Positions 7,937 through 17,448 of a stretch of DNA of 64,000 nt are shown in pieces. Source of the stretch: Bacillota bacterium (GTDB lineage: Bacteria; Bacillota; Clostridia; Lachnospirales; Lachnospiraceae); NCBI GenBank assembly GCA_023392535.1, contig JAEVYY010000026.1, positions 186,001 through 250,000 of the forward strand. The letters run 5' to 3'. Every line of letters begins with the position of its first letter. Position 1 is the first letter of the stretch. Below the pieces are notes generated by a model. It was not told the origin of the DNA. It ran no database searches and was given only the letters and a program-made list of their open reading frames with translations. The translations under genes and the position numbers were made by a program.

Positions 7937-9472
7937 ATGAAAAAGTTAGGTAGTAGGGTAATCAAGTTAACCTTTGTGCTGGTATGTTTTTACCTATTAA
8001 ATATACCTGTACTGGCCTCTGAAACATCAATTATTCAAAAGGGTATTTATGTTGATAATATTGATATTTCGGGTATGACAGAAGAAGAAGCCACAAATAA
8101 GATCAATGAATATGTGGCATCCCTTGAGGAGACTAAAATTACATTAAACATAGGTCAAGATAATAGTTTTGATGTAAAAGCATCAGAATTAGGACTTACA
8201 TGGAATAATCCAAATATAATTGAAGAGGCTTCTGGATACGGCATCAAAGGAAATATCATTCAAAGATACAAAGCCAAAAAAGATTTGGAATATGAAAATA
8301 AAGTTTTTAAAGTCACATTTGACATTGACAAGAAAGTAGCGGAAACTTTATTAAATGAAAAATGTAGTGATTTTCATTTAGAAGCAGTGGATGCAACATT
8401 AAAAAGAGAAAATGGAAAATTTATCATAGAGCCAGGTCAGGAAGGCCACCAAGTAGAGGTCAATGAATCCCTGAAGGCCATTGAGTCTTATATCAATAAT
8501 GAATGGAATCATAAAGATGGTGTCATCAGTCTGGTGACAAAAGTTGATAAACCAAAGGGAACGGAGGAAGAGTTAAGTAAAGTAAAGGATGTCATAGGAT
8601 CTTTTACTACAAGTTATCATACTTCCGGTTCTGACAGAAGTGCTAATGTTGCAAATGGTTGTAATCTTATAAATGGGACAACATTATATCCTGGAGATAG
8701 TTTTTCTACATACGAAAAGGTAAGCCCATTTACACAGGAGAATGGCTACCATATGGCAGGTTCTTATTTGAATGGAATGGTTGTTGAAAGTCTTGGCGGC
8801 GGAATTTGTCAGGTGTCAACAACATTATATAATGCAGTTTTAAAGGCAGAATTACAGGTTGACGAACGTTTTAATCATTCTATGATCGTATCCTACGTAG
8901 ATCCTTCGGCAGATGCTGCAATTTCGGGAACTTCTAAAGATTTTAAATTCACGAATTCAACGGAATATCCAATTTATATTGAAGGCTATACAACATCCGA
9001 TAAAAAACTCTCGTTTACCATTTATGGCGTTGAAACAAGAGATCCGAACAGGACTGTAACCTATGAGAGCGAGGTCTTAAAAAAGACAGAACCTCAGGGA
9101 GAAAAAATTATTGCGAATGCATCCGCTCAGGTAGGTACCATTGATGTACAATCAGCACATATCGGATATGTAGCAAAGTTGTGGAAAATTGTGAAAGAAA
9201 ATGGAGAAGAAGTAAGCAGAACAGAAGTAAATAAAAGCAGTTATCAGATGACACCTAAGACGGCGACAGTAGGAGTTGCCAGTGCAGATCCGGCAGTTAC
9301 TAACGCGATGCAGGCAGCAATCGCGACAGGTAGTATTGACTATGTTAAAAGTATTATCGCAGCATATCAGGCTTCTACAACGGTATCACCAACGGATTCG
9401 CTACCAGATGGAACACCTGTTGCTCCAGAAGAAGTACCGCCGGTGATAACAGACCCAGGGGCTGTAGAATAA
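7937..9472 (+). CDS. VanW family protein with putative peptidoglycan-binding domain
   Basis: A cell-envelope protein of 511 residues. An N-terminal signal/anchor of about 25 residues is followed by a region like the putative peptidoglycan-binding domain 4 (YVDNIDISGMTEEEA) and then the VanW domain, with the hallmark GGGICQVSTTLYNAVLKAEL. The tail resembles a G5-type domain (about 365-445) and ends in a Pro/Thr-rich stretch. ATG 7937 has AGGAG 5 bases upstream; an earlier in-frame TTG at 7898 has no site. VanW was named from a vancomycin cluster, but its biochemical role is unknown and there are no van genes here. Confidence 0.9.
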   Translation: MKKLGSRVIKLTFVLVCFYLLNIPVLASETSIIQKGIYVDNIDISGMTEEEATNKINEYVASLEETKITLNIGQDNSFDVKASELGLTWNNPNIIEEASGYGIKGNIIQRYKAKKDLEYENKVFKVTFDIDKKVAETLLNEKCSDFHLEAVDATLKRENGKFIIEPGQEGHQVEVNESLKAIESYINNEWNHKDGVISLVTKVDKPKGTEEELSKVKDVIGSFTTSYHTSGSDRSANVANGCNLINGTTLYPGDSFSTYEKVSPFTQENGYHMAGSYLNGMVVESLGGGICQVSTTLYNAVLKAELQVDERFNHSMIVSYVDPSADAAISGTSKDFKFTNSTEYPIYIEGYTTSDKKLSFTIYGVETRDPNRTVTYESEVLKKTEPQGEKIIANASAQVGTIDVQSAHIGYVAKLWKIVKENGEEVSRTEVNKSSYQMTPKTATVGVASADPAVTNAMQAAIATGSIDYVKSIIAAYQASTTVSPTDSLPDGTPVAPEEVPPVITDPGAVE

Positions 9473-9516
9473 ACAGTTATTTGAAACAGATAAAGAGTTC
9501 TGACAGAGGATAAGAA

Positions 9517-10497
9517 ATGAAAAGCGGGAAAATATCAGAAAGCGTATTAAAACGTTCTGTTTTAAAGCAGATTCATACCGTAAGAGAAGAAGTAATTATT
9601 GGCGCAGGCATAGGAGAAGACTGCGCCATTTTAGCGTTATCAGATAACGAAGTCATGGCATTGACGGTAGATCCGGTAATCGTAACCGGTAAAGATATGG
9701 AATGTTATGCTGTTTACGCAGTCATAAATGACCTTGCGGCGACGGGTGCCAGACCGATAGGAATAATGTTGTCTCTGTTATTACCTGAGACAGCTTATGA
9801 GTCTGATTTGAAGAACATGATGAGTAACATAGAAGCCGAATGTGCGGCACTGAAGATTCAGATCATAGGAGGGCACACAGAGGTGACCCGAGCCGTCAGT
9901 TATCCCGTTATCACGATAACTGGTGTAGGAAAAGTGAAGAAAAATGAGGTGGCTGCTACCAAAGGTGCAGTACCAGGTCAGGATATCGTGGTCAGTAAAT
10001 GGATTGGATTAGAGGGGACAGCTTTGATCGCATGGGAAAAAGAAAAAGAATTACAGGCAAAATATCCAAATTTTCTGGTGCATTCAGCGCAGACCTTCAG
10101 ACAAATGTTGTCTATTATACCAGAGGCTGCCACCGCCATTAGGTCCGGCGTCAGGACGATGCATGATGTCGCGAAAGGCGGTATATTTGGAGCACTTTGG
10201 GAGATTGCGGAGAGTTCAGGCGTTGGACTTGAAATCGATTTATCGAAGTTACCGATTAGACAAGAGACAATCGAAGTATGTGAATTATTTGATATTAATC
10301 CTTATCAGATGGTATCATCCGGTTCTCTTATCATGGTAACAGACAATGGGTACGATTTGGTCAGAGCTTTGGAAAAAGAAAATATTAAGGCAAGTATTGT
10401 CGGCACCATAACAGATAGTAATGACAGAGTCGTTATAAATGATGGTGAAAAACGGTTTTTAGAACCGCCGAGGACTGACGAGATTTATAAATTATAA
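9517..10497 (+). CDS. AIR synthase-related (PurM/HypE/ThiL-fold) protein
   Basis: An ATP-dependent enzyme of the PurM superfamily. The N-terminal half has the GIGEDCAIL and NDLAATGARPIG patterns and GGHTEVT typical of HypE- and AIR-synthase-like proteins. The C-terminal half carries VRTMHDVAKGGIFGALWE. It lacks the C-terminal cysteine tail of true HypE, and no hydrogenase genes are nearby, so I do not call it hypE. It is followed after 16 bases by the Lrp regulator and the aminotransferase, suggesting one operon. Reaction unknown. Confidence 0.82.
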   Translation: MKSGKISESVLKRSVLKQIHTVREEVIIGAGIGEDCAILALSDNEVMALTVDPVIVTGKDMECYAVYAVINDLAATGARPIGIMLSLLLPETAYESDLKNMMSNIEAECAALKIQIIGGHTEVTRAVSYPVITITGVGKVKKNEVAATKGAVPGQDIVVSKWIGLEGTALIAWEKEKELQAKYPNFLVHSAQTFRQMLSIIPEAATAIRSGVRTMHDVAKGGIFGALWEIAESSGVGLEIDLSKLPIRQETIEVCELFDINPYQMVSSGSLIMVTDNGYDLVRALEKENIKASIVGTITDSNDRVVINDGEKRFLEPPRTDEIYKL

Positions 10498-10513
10498 AAG
10501 GAGAGCATTTATT

Positions 10514-10996
10514 ATGAGAGAAGAATTATTAATGGTCATTGAGAAGAACAGCCGCATAGACCTTAGAGAATTAGCAGTTATTCTGGGAGTAGAAGAAATT
10601 GATGTGGTAAATGAGCTTGCTACTATGGAAAAAGAAGGTATCATTTGTGGATATCATACGTTAATTGACTGGGAAAAGACCAATATTGATAAAGTTACTG
10701 CATTGATCGAAGTACGTGTTACTCCGCAAAGGGGGCATGGATTTGACAGCATTGCAGAAAGAATCTATAAATATCCTGAGGTACATGCTACCTATCTGAT
10801 TTCAGGAGGATATGACCTTCTGGTAATATTAGAAGGTAAGACACTGAAAGAAATATCTAATTTTGTATCGGATAAATTATCAACACAAGAATCTATATTA
10901 AGTACAGCGACACACTTTATCCTTAAAAAGTATAAAGATCATGGAACGATCCTTGAAAAAAAACATTTTGATGAAAGGATGGTAATTACACCATGA
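10514..10996 (+). CDS. Lrp/AsnC family transcriptional regulator
   Basis: A feast-famine regulator that senses amino acids. Residues 1-50 form the helix-turn-helix (DLRELAVILGVEEIDVVNEL) and residues 65-145 the RAM ligand-binding domain (ALIEVRVTP, then YLISGGYDLLVILEG). The length of 160 residues is normal. AAGGAG lies 10 bases before the ATG. The stop overlaps the aminotransferase start as ATGA, so the pair is coupled and the regulator probably controls or senses that enzyme's substrate. Confidence 0.92.
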   Translation: MREELLMVIEKNSRIDLRELAVILGVEEIDVVNELATMEKEGIICGYHTLIDWEKTNIDKVTALIEVRVTPQRGHGFDSIAERIYKYPEVHATYLISGGYDLLVILEGKTLKEISNFVSDKLSTQESILSTATHFILKKYKDHGTILEKKHFDERMVITP

Positions 10997-12168
10997 GAAA
11001 TCCGCTATCTCAGAAAGTGGTTGACATCGAACCATCTGGTATCAGAAAGTTTTTCGACATTGTAAGCGAGATGAAAGATGCGATATCTCTAGGTGTGGGA
11101 GAACCTGATTTTGATACACCATGGCATATTCGGGATGAAGGCATGTATTCTCTGGAAAAAGGCCGTACTTTTTATACTTCTAACGCAGGACTAAAGGATC
11201 TTAAAATTGAAATTTGTAACTATTTAAACAGAAAACATAATTTGGAATACGACTGTAATAAGCAGGTCATTGTTACCGTGGGCGGCTCGGAAGCGATTGA
11301 TATCGGTTTACGTGCTATGCTGGAGCCGGGAGACGAAGTACTGATCCCTCAGCCTTGTTATGTTTCTTATGTTCCATGTACCATTCTTGCAGGCGGTAGA
11401 CCTGTAATCATTGAATTGAAACATGAGAATCAATTCCGGCTGACGGCTAAGGAAGTAATAGATGCAGTAACAGATAAGACAAAAGTATTGATTTTACCGT
11501 TCCCCAACAATCCAACAGGTGCGATTATGGAGAAGAAAGATTTAGAAGAAGTTGCCAAAGTGGTGATTGAAAGAGATCTGTTTGTCATTTCCGATGAGAT
11601 CTATTCAGAATTGTCCTATGCAGAGGATCATGTATCCATCGCAAGTATTCCTGGAATGCAAGAAAGAACGATTTTAATCAATGGTTTTTCGAAAGCATAT
11701 GCTATGACAGGATGGAGATTAGGATATGCATGTGGACCAGAAGAAATCATAGAGCAAATGGTTAAGATTCATCAATTTGCAATTATGTGTGCTCCGACAA
11801 CAAGTCAGTATGCGGCTGTGGAAGCGCTAAAAAATGGGGATGAAGATGTTCGGAAAATGAAAGAGGCCTATAACCAGAGAAGGCGTTATCTGATGCATGT
11901 GTTTCGGGAATTGAATCTGGAGTGCTTTGAACCATTTGGAGCTTTTTATGTATTTCCTTCTATCAAAGAGTTTGGAATGACTTCTGACGAATTTGCAACC
12001 AGATTTTTAGAGGAAGAGAAAGTAGCAGTTGTACCTGGAACAGCATTCGGTCAATGCGGAGAAGGATTTCTTCGTATATCTTATGCATATTCGATGGAAG
12101 ATTTAAAGCTGGCAATAGGAAGATTCTCTAAATTTGTGGAAAAATTACGTGAGGAACAAAAAAGATAA
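10993..12168 (+). CDS. PLP-dependent aminotransferase, class I/II
   Basis: A fold-type I aminotransferase acting on an amino acid. The PLP lysine is K234 in NGFSKAYAMTGWRLGY, and FPNNPTGAI carries the conserved Asn-Pro pair. The 391-residue length and the overall pattern match aspartate/aromatic-type class I enzymes. The ATGA overlap with the Lrp gene indicates translational coupling. Which amino acid it uses cannot be decided from the sequence. Confidence 0.93.
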   Translation: MRNPLSQKVVDIEPSGIRKFFDIVSEMKDAISLGVGEPDFDTPWHIRDEGMYSLEKGRTFYTSNAGLKDLKIEICNYLNRKHNLEYDCNKQVIVTVGGSEAIDIGLRAMLEPGDEVLIPQPCYVSYVPCTILAGGRPVIIELKHENQFRLTAKEVIDAVTDKTKVLILPFPNNPTGAIMEKKDLEEVAKVVIERDLFVISDEIYSELSYAEDHVSIASIPGMQERTILINGFSKAYAMTGWRLGYACGPEEIIEQMVKIHQFAIMCAPTTSQYAAVEALKNGDEDVRKMKEAYNQRRRYLMHVFRELNLECFEPFGAFYVFPSIKEFGMTSDEFATRFLEEEKVAVVPGTAFGQCGEGFLRISYAYSMEDLKLAIGRFSKFVEKLREEQKR

Positions 12169-12185
12169 CATGAAAAGGAACGAGT

Positions 12186-12686
12186 ATGTTGAATATAGTT
12201 TTATATCAACCTGAAATACCAGCAAATACTGGTAATATCGGACGTACCTGTGTCGCTACAGATACCAGATTACATCTAATTGAACCACTTGGATTTCGTC
12301 TGAATGAGAAAGAGATAAAAAGAGCAGGGATGGATTACTGGGAGCATTTACAGGTAAACAGATATATCAATTATGAAGATTTTTTAGAAAAAAATCCAAA
12401 TGCATGCATATGGATGGCAACGACCAAAGCAAAACATGTTTATACGGATGTCACTTACCGTTCAAACGATTATATTATGTTCGGCAAAGAAAGTGCAGGG
12501 ATTCCTGAGGAGATACTTATAGAAAATGAAGAACATTGTATTCGGATTCCTATGTTGTCTAAAATACGTTCTTTGAATTTGTCAAATTCCGTTTCCATTG
12601 TACTGTATGAAGCGTTGCGTCAGAACCATTTTTCTCATATGCAGATGCAGGGTGATTTGCATCATTTACATTGGAAGAATGATTAA
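12186..12686 (+). CDS. trmL: tRNA (cytidine(34)-2'-O)-methyltransferase TrmL
   Basis: A SPOUT methyltransferase that 2'-O-methylates the wobble base of leucine tRNAs. The three family motifs are visible: PEIPANTGNIGRTC near the start, FGKESAGIPEEI, and the knot region LNLSNSVSIVLYEALRQ. The length of 166 residues is typical. It is 17 bases behind the aminotransferase gene and is closed by a hairpin at 12699-12748. Confidence 0.95.
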   Translation: MLNIVLYQPEIPANTGNIGRTCVATDTRLHLIEPLGFRLNEKEIKRAGMDYWEHLQVNRYINYEDFLEKNPNACIWMATTKAKHVYTDVTYRSNDYIMFGKESAGIPEEILIENEEHCIRIPMLSKIRSLNLSNSVSIVLYEALRQNHFSHMQMQGDLHHLHWKND

Positions 12687-12698
12687 ATAAGTACCTAA

Positions 12699-12748
12699 CC
12701 AAAGGTGCACACCATAACGTTATGAGACGTTACGGCGTGCACCTTTGG
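12699..12748. terminator. Long hairpin between convergent genes
   Basis: CCAAAGGTGCAC at 12699-12710 pairs with GTGCACCTTTGG at 12737-12748, with further pairing of ATAACG and CGTTAC inside. It lies between trmL (+) and the histidine kinase gene (-), where a bidirectional terminator is expected. Neither side has a strong T-run, so efficiency is uncertain. Confidence 0.65.
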
Positions 12749-12753
12749 CATTA

Positions 12754-14172
12754 TCAGTCATCATCCTCTACTTTAGGCAAAGAAAAAATGAATTCAGAGC
12801 CGACCCCTTCTGTGCTGATCACATTAATATTTTCTCCATGTGCATGAATAATTTCTTTTGTGATGGAAAGTCCCAGGCCGGTACCTTTTTTATCTTTACC
12901 ACGTGAAAGGTCTGTTTTATAAAAGCGATCCCAAATCAATTTAAGACTATCTTTTGGGATTCCGATGCCTTTGTCCTTTACGGAGACAAAAATTTTACTG
13001 TGCTTTTCCAAGGTCTCAATTTTTATAATAGAATTCCGATTACTAAATTTAATCGCATTATCCAGAAGATTATATAATACCTGTTGGATTTTCAATACAT
13101 CTGCGTGTACGATCATTATTTCAGCAGTCAAAACCAACTCAATCGCAATCATTTTTCCCTTACAGGTCCCTTCAAAAGAAGCGGCCGTATTTTTAATGAC
13201 TTGGTTAATATCAAAGTTCGTTTTATCTAACAACATGCCATTTGTATTTAAGTTATTTAAAGTCAACAGATTATTTGTTAATTTTGTAAGTCTATCAGTT
13301 TCATTTAAGACGATCGTCATATATTTATTGGACATCTCAGGTGGAATTGTACCATCGATCATGGCTTCCAGATATCCCTTTATGGATGTAAGCGGAGAAC
13401 GAAAATCATGAGATACATTTGCGACCATTTTTTTCTGATTTTCTTCACTTCTTGCAATTTCGCTTGCCATATAAGAAAGAGAGGCAGCCAGATAGCCAAT
13501 TTCGTCTTCACTATCTACTTGCAATTTATAATACATATTTCCGCCCGCGAACTGTTCGGTCGCTAAAGTTATCTTACGCAAAGGCAGGTAAACGACTTCT
13601 GTAAAGAAAATAAGTATAATGAGGGAAAGCAAAAACAGGATTACTAACATTATATAAGAAATACTTAAAAGACTGTCACTGGATCGATAGATACGATTAA
13701 TATCCGTATGGATCACTACATATCCCTTCACTTCAAAATTGGCAGTAATAGGAGCGAAGACACTAAGTTTTTCTTGCTTGAACATCCCAAAAAAATCACC
13801 AATTGTATAATAAGATCCAGAGGTAATCGTAGGATCAAAGTTGCTAATAATTACAGGACTGTCAATGTTGATCGGATTTTGCGTATCTAGGATAACGCGT
13901 CCAGAAGGATTGATGATCCAGATGGAAGCATCCAAATAAGTATCGAGCGCATCAAGCTGTCTTTGTACCGTATCAATTGAAGCTAGGTTATTATACAAAT
14001 CGGTAGCATATGTGTTGGCAATTAAAGTCGCTTCTTTATAGAGAGAATCGGCTTCTTCTCTCTTTAGATGTTCATATGTCATACTTGATACAAAAGTTGC
14101 TACAACGACAAAGCCAAAAAAGCCAAAAATAACATACGCTAATATGAATTTTGAATAAAGTGTCTTTTTCAT
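12754..14172 (-). CDS. Sensor histidine kinase with HAMP domain
   Basis: The membrane sensor of a two-component system. TM1 is about 9-30 and TM2 about 171-192, flanking an extracytoplasmic sensor of about 140 residues. HAMP (about 193-245) is followed by HisKA with the phosphoacceptor H255 in ANVSHDFRSPLTSIKG, and then by HATPase with N (LYNLLDNAIKFS), G1 (DKGIGIP) and G2 (KGTGLGLSI) boxes. It lies 4 bases after its response regulator gene. The signal is unknown. Confidence 0.95.
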   Translation of the reverse strand: MKKTLYSKFILAYVIFGFFGFVVVATFVSSMTYEHLKREEADSLYKEATLIANTYATDLYNNLASIDTVQRQLDALDTYLDASIWIINPSGRVILDTQNPINIDSPVIISNFDPTITSGSYYTIGDFFGMFKQEKLSVFAPITANFEVKGYVVIHTDINRIYRSSDSLLSISYIMLVILFLLSLIILIFFTEVVYLPLRKITLATEQFAGGNMYYKLQVDSEDEIGYLAASLSYMASEIARSEENQKKMVANVSHDFRSPLTSIKGYLEAMIDGTIPPEMSNKYMTIVLNETDRLTKLTNNLLTLNNLNTNGMLLDKTNFDINQVIKNTAASFEGTCKGKMIAIELVLTAEIMIVHADVLKIQQVLYNLLDNAIKFSNRNSIIKIETLEKHSKIFVSVKDKGIGIPKDSLKLIWDRFYKTDLSRGKDKKGTGLGLSITKEIIHAHGENINVISTEGVGSEFIFSLPKVEDDD

Positions 14173-14176
14173 GAGT

Positions 14177-14875
14177 CTATCTTACCTCGAACTTATAACC
14201 AATTCCCCAGATAGTAGATAGTTTCCAGGATTGATGATCATTTATCTTTTCACGTAGCCTTTTGATATGCACATCTACGGTACGAGTATCTCCGATGTAT
14301 TCGTATCCCCAAATTTGATCTAGCAACTGTTCTCTTGTAAATACATGGTTAGGTGAAGAGGCAAGAAAGTATAAAAGCTCTAATTCTTTTGGAGGCATAT
14401 CGACAGGCTTTCCCATATATAAAACGGAGTAATTAGTCTGATTGATAATCAGATCCGGGTACTCCACCTTTTTCACATCAGAGTTTGGATTTGGAAGAGC
14501 CGATGGCTTATATCTGCGTAAAACAGCTTTTGTTCTTGCAACTAATTCTTTTGAATCAAAGGGTTTCTCCATATAGTCGTCCGCACCCAATTCTAAACCG
14601 AGCACTTTATCAAAGACTTCTCCTTTGGCAGATAACATAATAATGGGAACTGAGTGTTTTACACGAACCTCACGGCAAACCTGATAACCGTCTATACCAG
14701 GTAACATAAGATCTAAGAGAATAAGATTTGGATGAAAAGAATCTACAGCTATCAGTGCGGATTCCCCATCATTGACAATCATAGTTTCAAAACACTCTTT
14801 CGTTAAATATAAGGAAATCAGTTCTGCGATATTATTATCATCGTCCACGATTAATATTTTTTGTTTATTTACCAT
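14177..14875 (-). CDS. OmpR/PhoB-type response regulator
   Basis: Receiver domain (1 to about 120) with the acidic pair in ILIVDDDNN, the phospho-accepting Asp in LILLDLMLPGIDG and the lysine in DDYMEKPF. A C-terminal winged helix ends in TRTVDVHIKRLREK and GIGYKFEV. ATG 14875 has AGGAG 5 bases upstream and is preferred to the ATG at 14896. It lies between mutS2 and its kinase gene on the same strand. It is 232 residues long. Confidence 0.95.
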   Translation of the reverse strand: MVNKQKILIVDDDNNIAELISLYLTKECFETMIVNDGESALIAVDSFHPNLILLDLMLPGIDGYQVCREVRVKHSVPIIMLSAKGEVFDKVLGLELGADDYMEKPFDSKELVARTKAVLRRYKPSALPNPNSDVKKVEYPDLIINQTNYSVLYMGKPVDMPPKELELLYFLASSPNHVFTREQLLDQIWGYEYIGDTRTVDVHIKRLREKINDHQSWKLSTIWGIGYKFEVR

Positions 14876-14910
14876 TGATACTCCTATCCTCAGCATAGCC
14901 GATTCTACTA

Positions 14911-17283
14911 TTATTTAAATGTTACAATTGTGACACCTGCATCACCTTCTCCAAATTCTCCCAATCGGAAGCTACTTACATATTTTAATTTTCTTAAATA
15001 ATCCTGAACCGCTTTTCTTAGTGCTCCGGTACCTTTACCATGTACTACCCGGACACTAGGCAGATGAGACAGATATGCATCATCTAAATATTTATCCAGT
15101 ACAGCGAGAGCTTCATCTACAGTTTTTCCCAGAAGATTGATTTCAGTAGAGATCGTTGCAGCTTTAGACATCTTCATACGGCCGGAAGAGGTTCGCCCAG
15201 GGGTTCTTTTAGTTATATCGTCGTCTTCTATCAATATCAGATCATTTACTTTTGCCTGAGATCGTATAATACCGCACTGTACAAAAAGATTACCGCGTTG
15301 ATCAGGGAGGGAACTTACGGTCCCTTTCAGACCCATTGAAAGAATACGGACACTGTCACCAATTTTTAATTTTAAAGGCTTTGTATTGCTATTATCTATA
15401 TTCTCTGACTTCTGCATCAGCTTTTCATTTCGTGCTGTTATTTGATTGCGCACTTTTTGGCGGGACTGCTCCATATCTTTTACCGATAGAGTAGAACCAT
15501 GTTTTTGAAAATTGCGAATCGCTTCGTCAGCGATGTCTTTTGCTTCTTGCAGGATATCGCGTGCCTGTTCATTGGCTTCTCGCAAGATTTTATCCTTCGC
15601 CTGATCAAGACGAACTTGTTTCTGGGTTAACTGATGTTTTAATGTTTCAATTTCCTCTTTGTAAGAAGCAATCTCCAGTCGCTCGTTTTCTATTGTTTTA
15701 CGACTTATTTCCAAGTCAGCAAGAACATCTTCAAAACTTTCATCTTCCGCACTTATTTCATTTTTGGCAGATTCAATGATCGAATCCGGCAATCCCAATT
15801 TGGAGGAGATAGCGAAAGCATTACTTTTACCTGGAATACCAATTAGCAAACGATAGGTAGGACGAAGTGTATCAACGTCAAATTCCTGACAGGCATTTTC
15901 CACTAATGGAGTCGAAAGCGCAAATACTTTCAGCTCACTATAATGGGTGGTGGCCATGGTACGGATACCTCGTTCATGCAAGTTTCTGAGAATGGCAATT
16001 GCCAGTGCAGAACCCTCTGTTGGATCTGTTCCTGCGCCCAATTCATCAAAAAGGCAAAGGGAATCAGCGTCTGCGCATTGTAGTATTTTAACAATATTTG
16101 TCATGTGAGAGGAGAATGTACTTAAGCTTTGTTCAATACTTTGTTCATCTCCAATATCGGCATAAACATCGGTAAAAATAGAAAGCTCCGAACGGTCAAG
16201 TGCCGGAATGTGAAGCCCTGACTGCCCCATCAGCGTAAAAAGCCCAACTGTTTTCAGGGAAACTGTTTTTCCACCGGTATTAGGACCAGTTACAATAAGC
16301 AGATCAAAATCTTTCCCGAGAGTCACATCAATTGGAACAACCGTTTTTTTGTCCAGCAAAGGGTGACGCCCTTTGCGTATGTTAATATAATGATTCGTGT
16401 TAAAGATTGGTTTAGTCGCATTTTGTTTCATTGCAAGGGAAGCCTTTGCAAAAATAAAATCCAATTTCGTAAGTGTTTTCTGGTCTAAGACGATCTGATC
16501 AATGAAATCTGATGTCTGTACACTTAGATTTGCAAGGATGATAGAAATCTCATCCTGTTCTTTCAAAGAGAGCGCTTTCAATTGATTATTCAGTTCCACA
16601 ATAGCAGAAGGCTCGATGAAGAGCGTTGATCCTGTGGAAGACTGATCATGTACAATACCAGAAACCTGATTTTTATATTCGGATTTCACCGGAATACAAT
16701 AGCGGTTATCGCGCATGGTAATGACTGCATCCTGCAGATAAGTACGATAACTCCGATTCACCATGTTAGTCAATTGGGTATGGATCTTCTCATTGGTAAG
16801 TGTCATACTGCGTCTGATATGTTTGAGTTCCGCGCTGGCATCATCAGAAATTTCCTCTTCTGATAAGATACAGCGTCGTATTTCTGTACTAAGTTGTGTC
16901 AGCGGTTCCAGACAGTCAAAGTAATCATCCAAAGAATCTCTTTTGTTAGAATCTTTTTCATTACGTCCATAAGATTTGATCCTGCCAGCACATTCTAAAA
17001 GATTTGCGATCTTCAATAATTCACCAGCAGATAAGATGCTGCCGATTTCCAATGATTTCATAAAGGATAGTACGCATCTATTGTTGGAAAAAGAGATACT
17101 GCCTTTTTGAAACAGGCGGGTAAGGGCATCTTCTGTTTCTGTCTGCTCTTTTGCTATCGTCTCGAATGCTATAGATGGCCCTAATTCCGCACATAGCTGT
17201 TTACCAGGTTCAGATGAAGCGCAATCACATAGCATAGTAATAATTTTATGAAATTCTAATACTTTTAATACTTTTTCGTTCAT
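14911..17283 (-). CDS. mutS2: Endonuclease MutS2
   Basis: A MutS homologue without the mismatch-recognition domain, linked to suppression of recombination and to rescue of collided ribosomes. It has the core/lever region, the Walker A loop VTGPNTGGKTVSLKT, the Walker B region LCLFDELGAGTDPTEGSAL, a coiled-coil insert (about 510-620) and a C-terminal Smr domain with RVVHGKGTGALRKAV. From ATG 17283 (GGGGAG 5 bases upstream) it has 790 residues, the usual size; an upstream ATG at 17331 has no clear site. The two-component genes follow. Confidence 0.96.
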   Translation of the reverse strand: MNEKVLKVLEFHKIITMLCDCASSEPGKQLCAELGPSIAFETIAKEQTETEDALTRLFQKGSISFSNNRCVLSFMKSLEIGSILSAGELLKIANLLECAGRIKSYGRNEKDSNKRDSLDDYFDCLEPLTQLSTEIRRCILSEEEISDDASAELKHIRRSMTLTNEKIHTQLTNMVNRSYRTYLQDAVITMRDNRYCIPVKSEYKNQVSGIVHDQSSTGSTLFIEPSAIVELNNQLKALSLKEQDEISIILANLSVQTSDFIDQIVLDQKTLTKLDFIFAKASLAMKQNATKPIFNTNHYINIRKGRHPLLDKKTVVPIDVTLGKDFDLLIVTGPNTGGKTVSLKTVGLFTLMGQSGLHIPALDRSELSIFTDVYADIGDEQSIEQSLSTFSSHMTNIVKILQCADADSLCLFDELGAGTDPTEGSALAIAILRNLHERGIRTMATTHYSELKVFALSTPLVENACQEFDVDTLRPTYRLLIGIPGKSNAFAISSKLGLPDSIIESAKNEISAEDESFEDVLADLEISRKTIENERLEIASYKEEIETLKHQLTQKQVRLDQAKDKILREANEQARDILQEAKDIADEAIRNFQKHGSTLSVKDMEQSRQKVRNQITARNEKLMQKSENIDNSNTKPLKLKIGDSVRILSMGLKGTVSSLPDQRGNLFVQCGIIRSQAKVNDLILIEDDDITKRTPGRTSSGRMKMSKAATISTEINLLGKTVDEALAVLDKYLDDAYLSHLPSVRVVHGKGTGALRKAVQDYLRKLKYVSSFRLGEFGEGDAGVTIVTFK

Positions 17284-17448
17284 GTTACTCCCCAAATTCT
17301 GCTTTAAATGCATTGTAATATCAAGTTTCATGATACCATAGAAAAATAAAAAATACTATGATATACTTAGAACTGAAACATTTTTCTTAAGGTTTACCAA
17401 AACATCAAAAGCATGTTTGCTAATGGCTAGAATGCAGGAGGGACTTTC

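Noticed and set aside
7898..9472. VanW gene as evidence of vancomycin resistance
   Set aside because: VanW-domain proteins are widespread in clostridia without resistance, and no vanA/B ligase, vanH or vanX gene is present.
9517..10497. Calling the PurM-fold protein HypE or ThiL
   Set aside because: The C-terminal cysteine needed by HypE is absent, and no hydrogenase or thiamine genes are nearby.
12965..13411. 148-codon plus-strand ORF inside the histidine kinase gene
   Set aside because: It is opposite the conserved HisKA and HATPase region, has no ribosome site and no recognisable domain.
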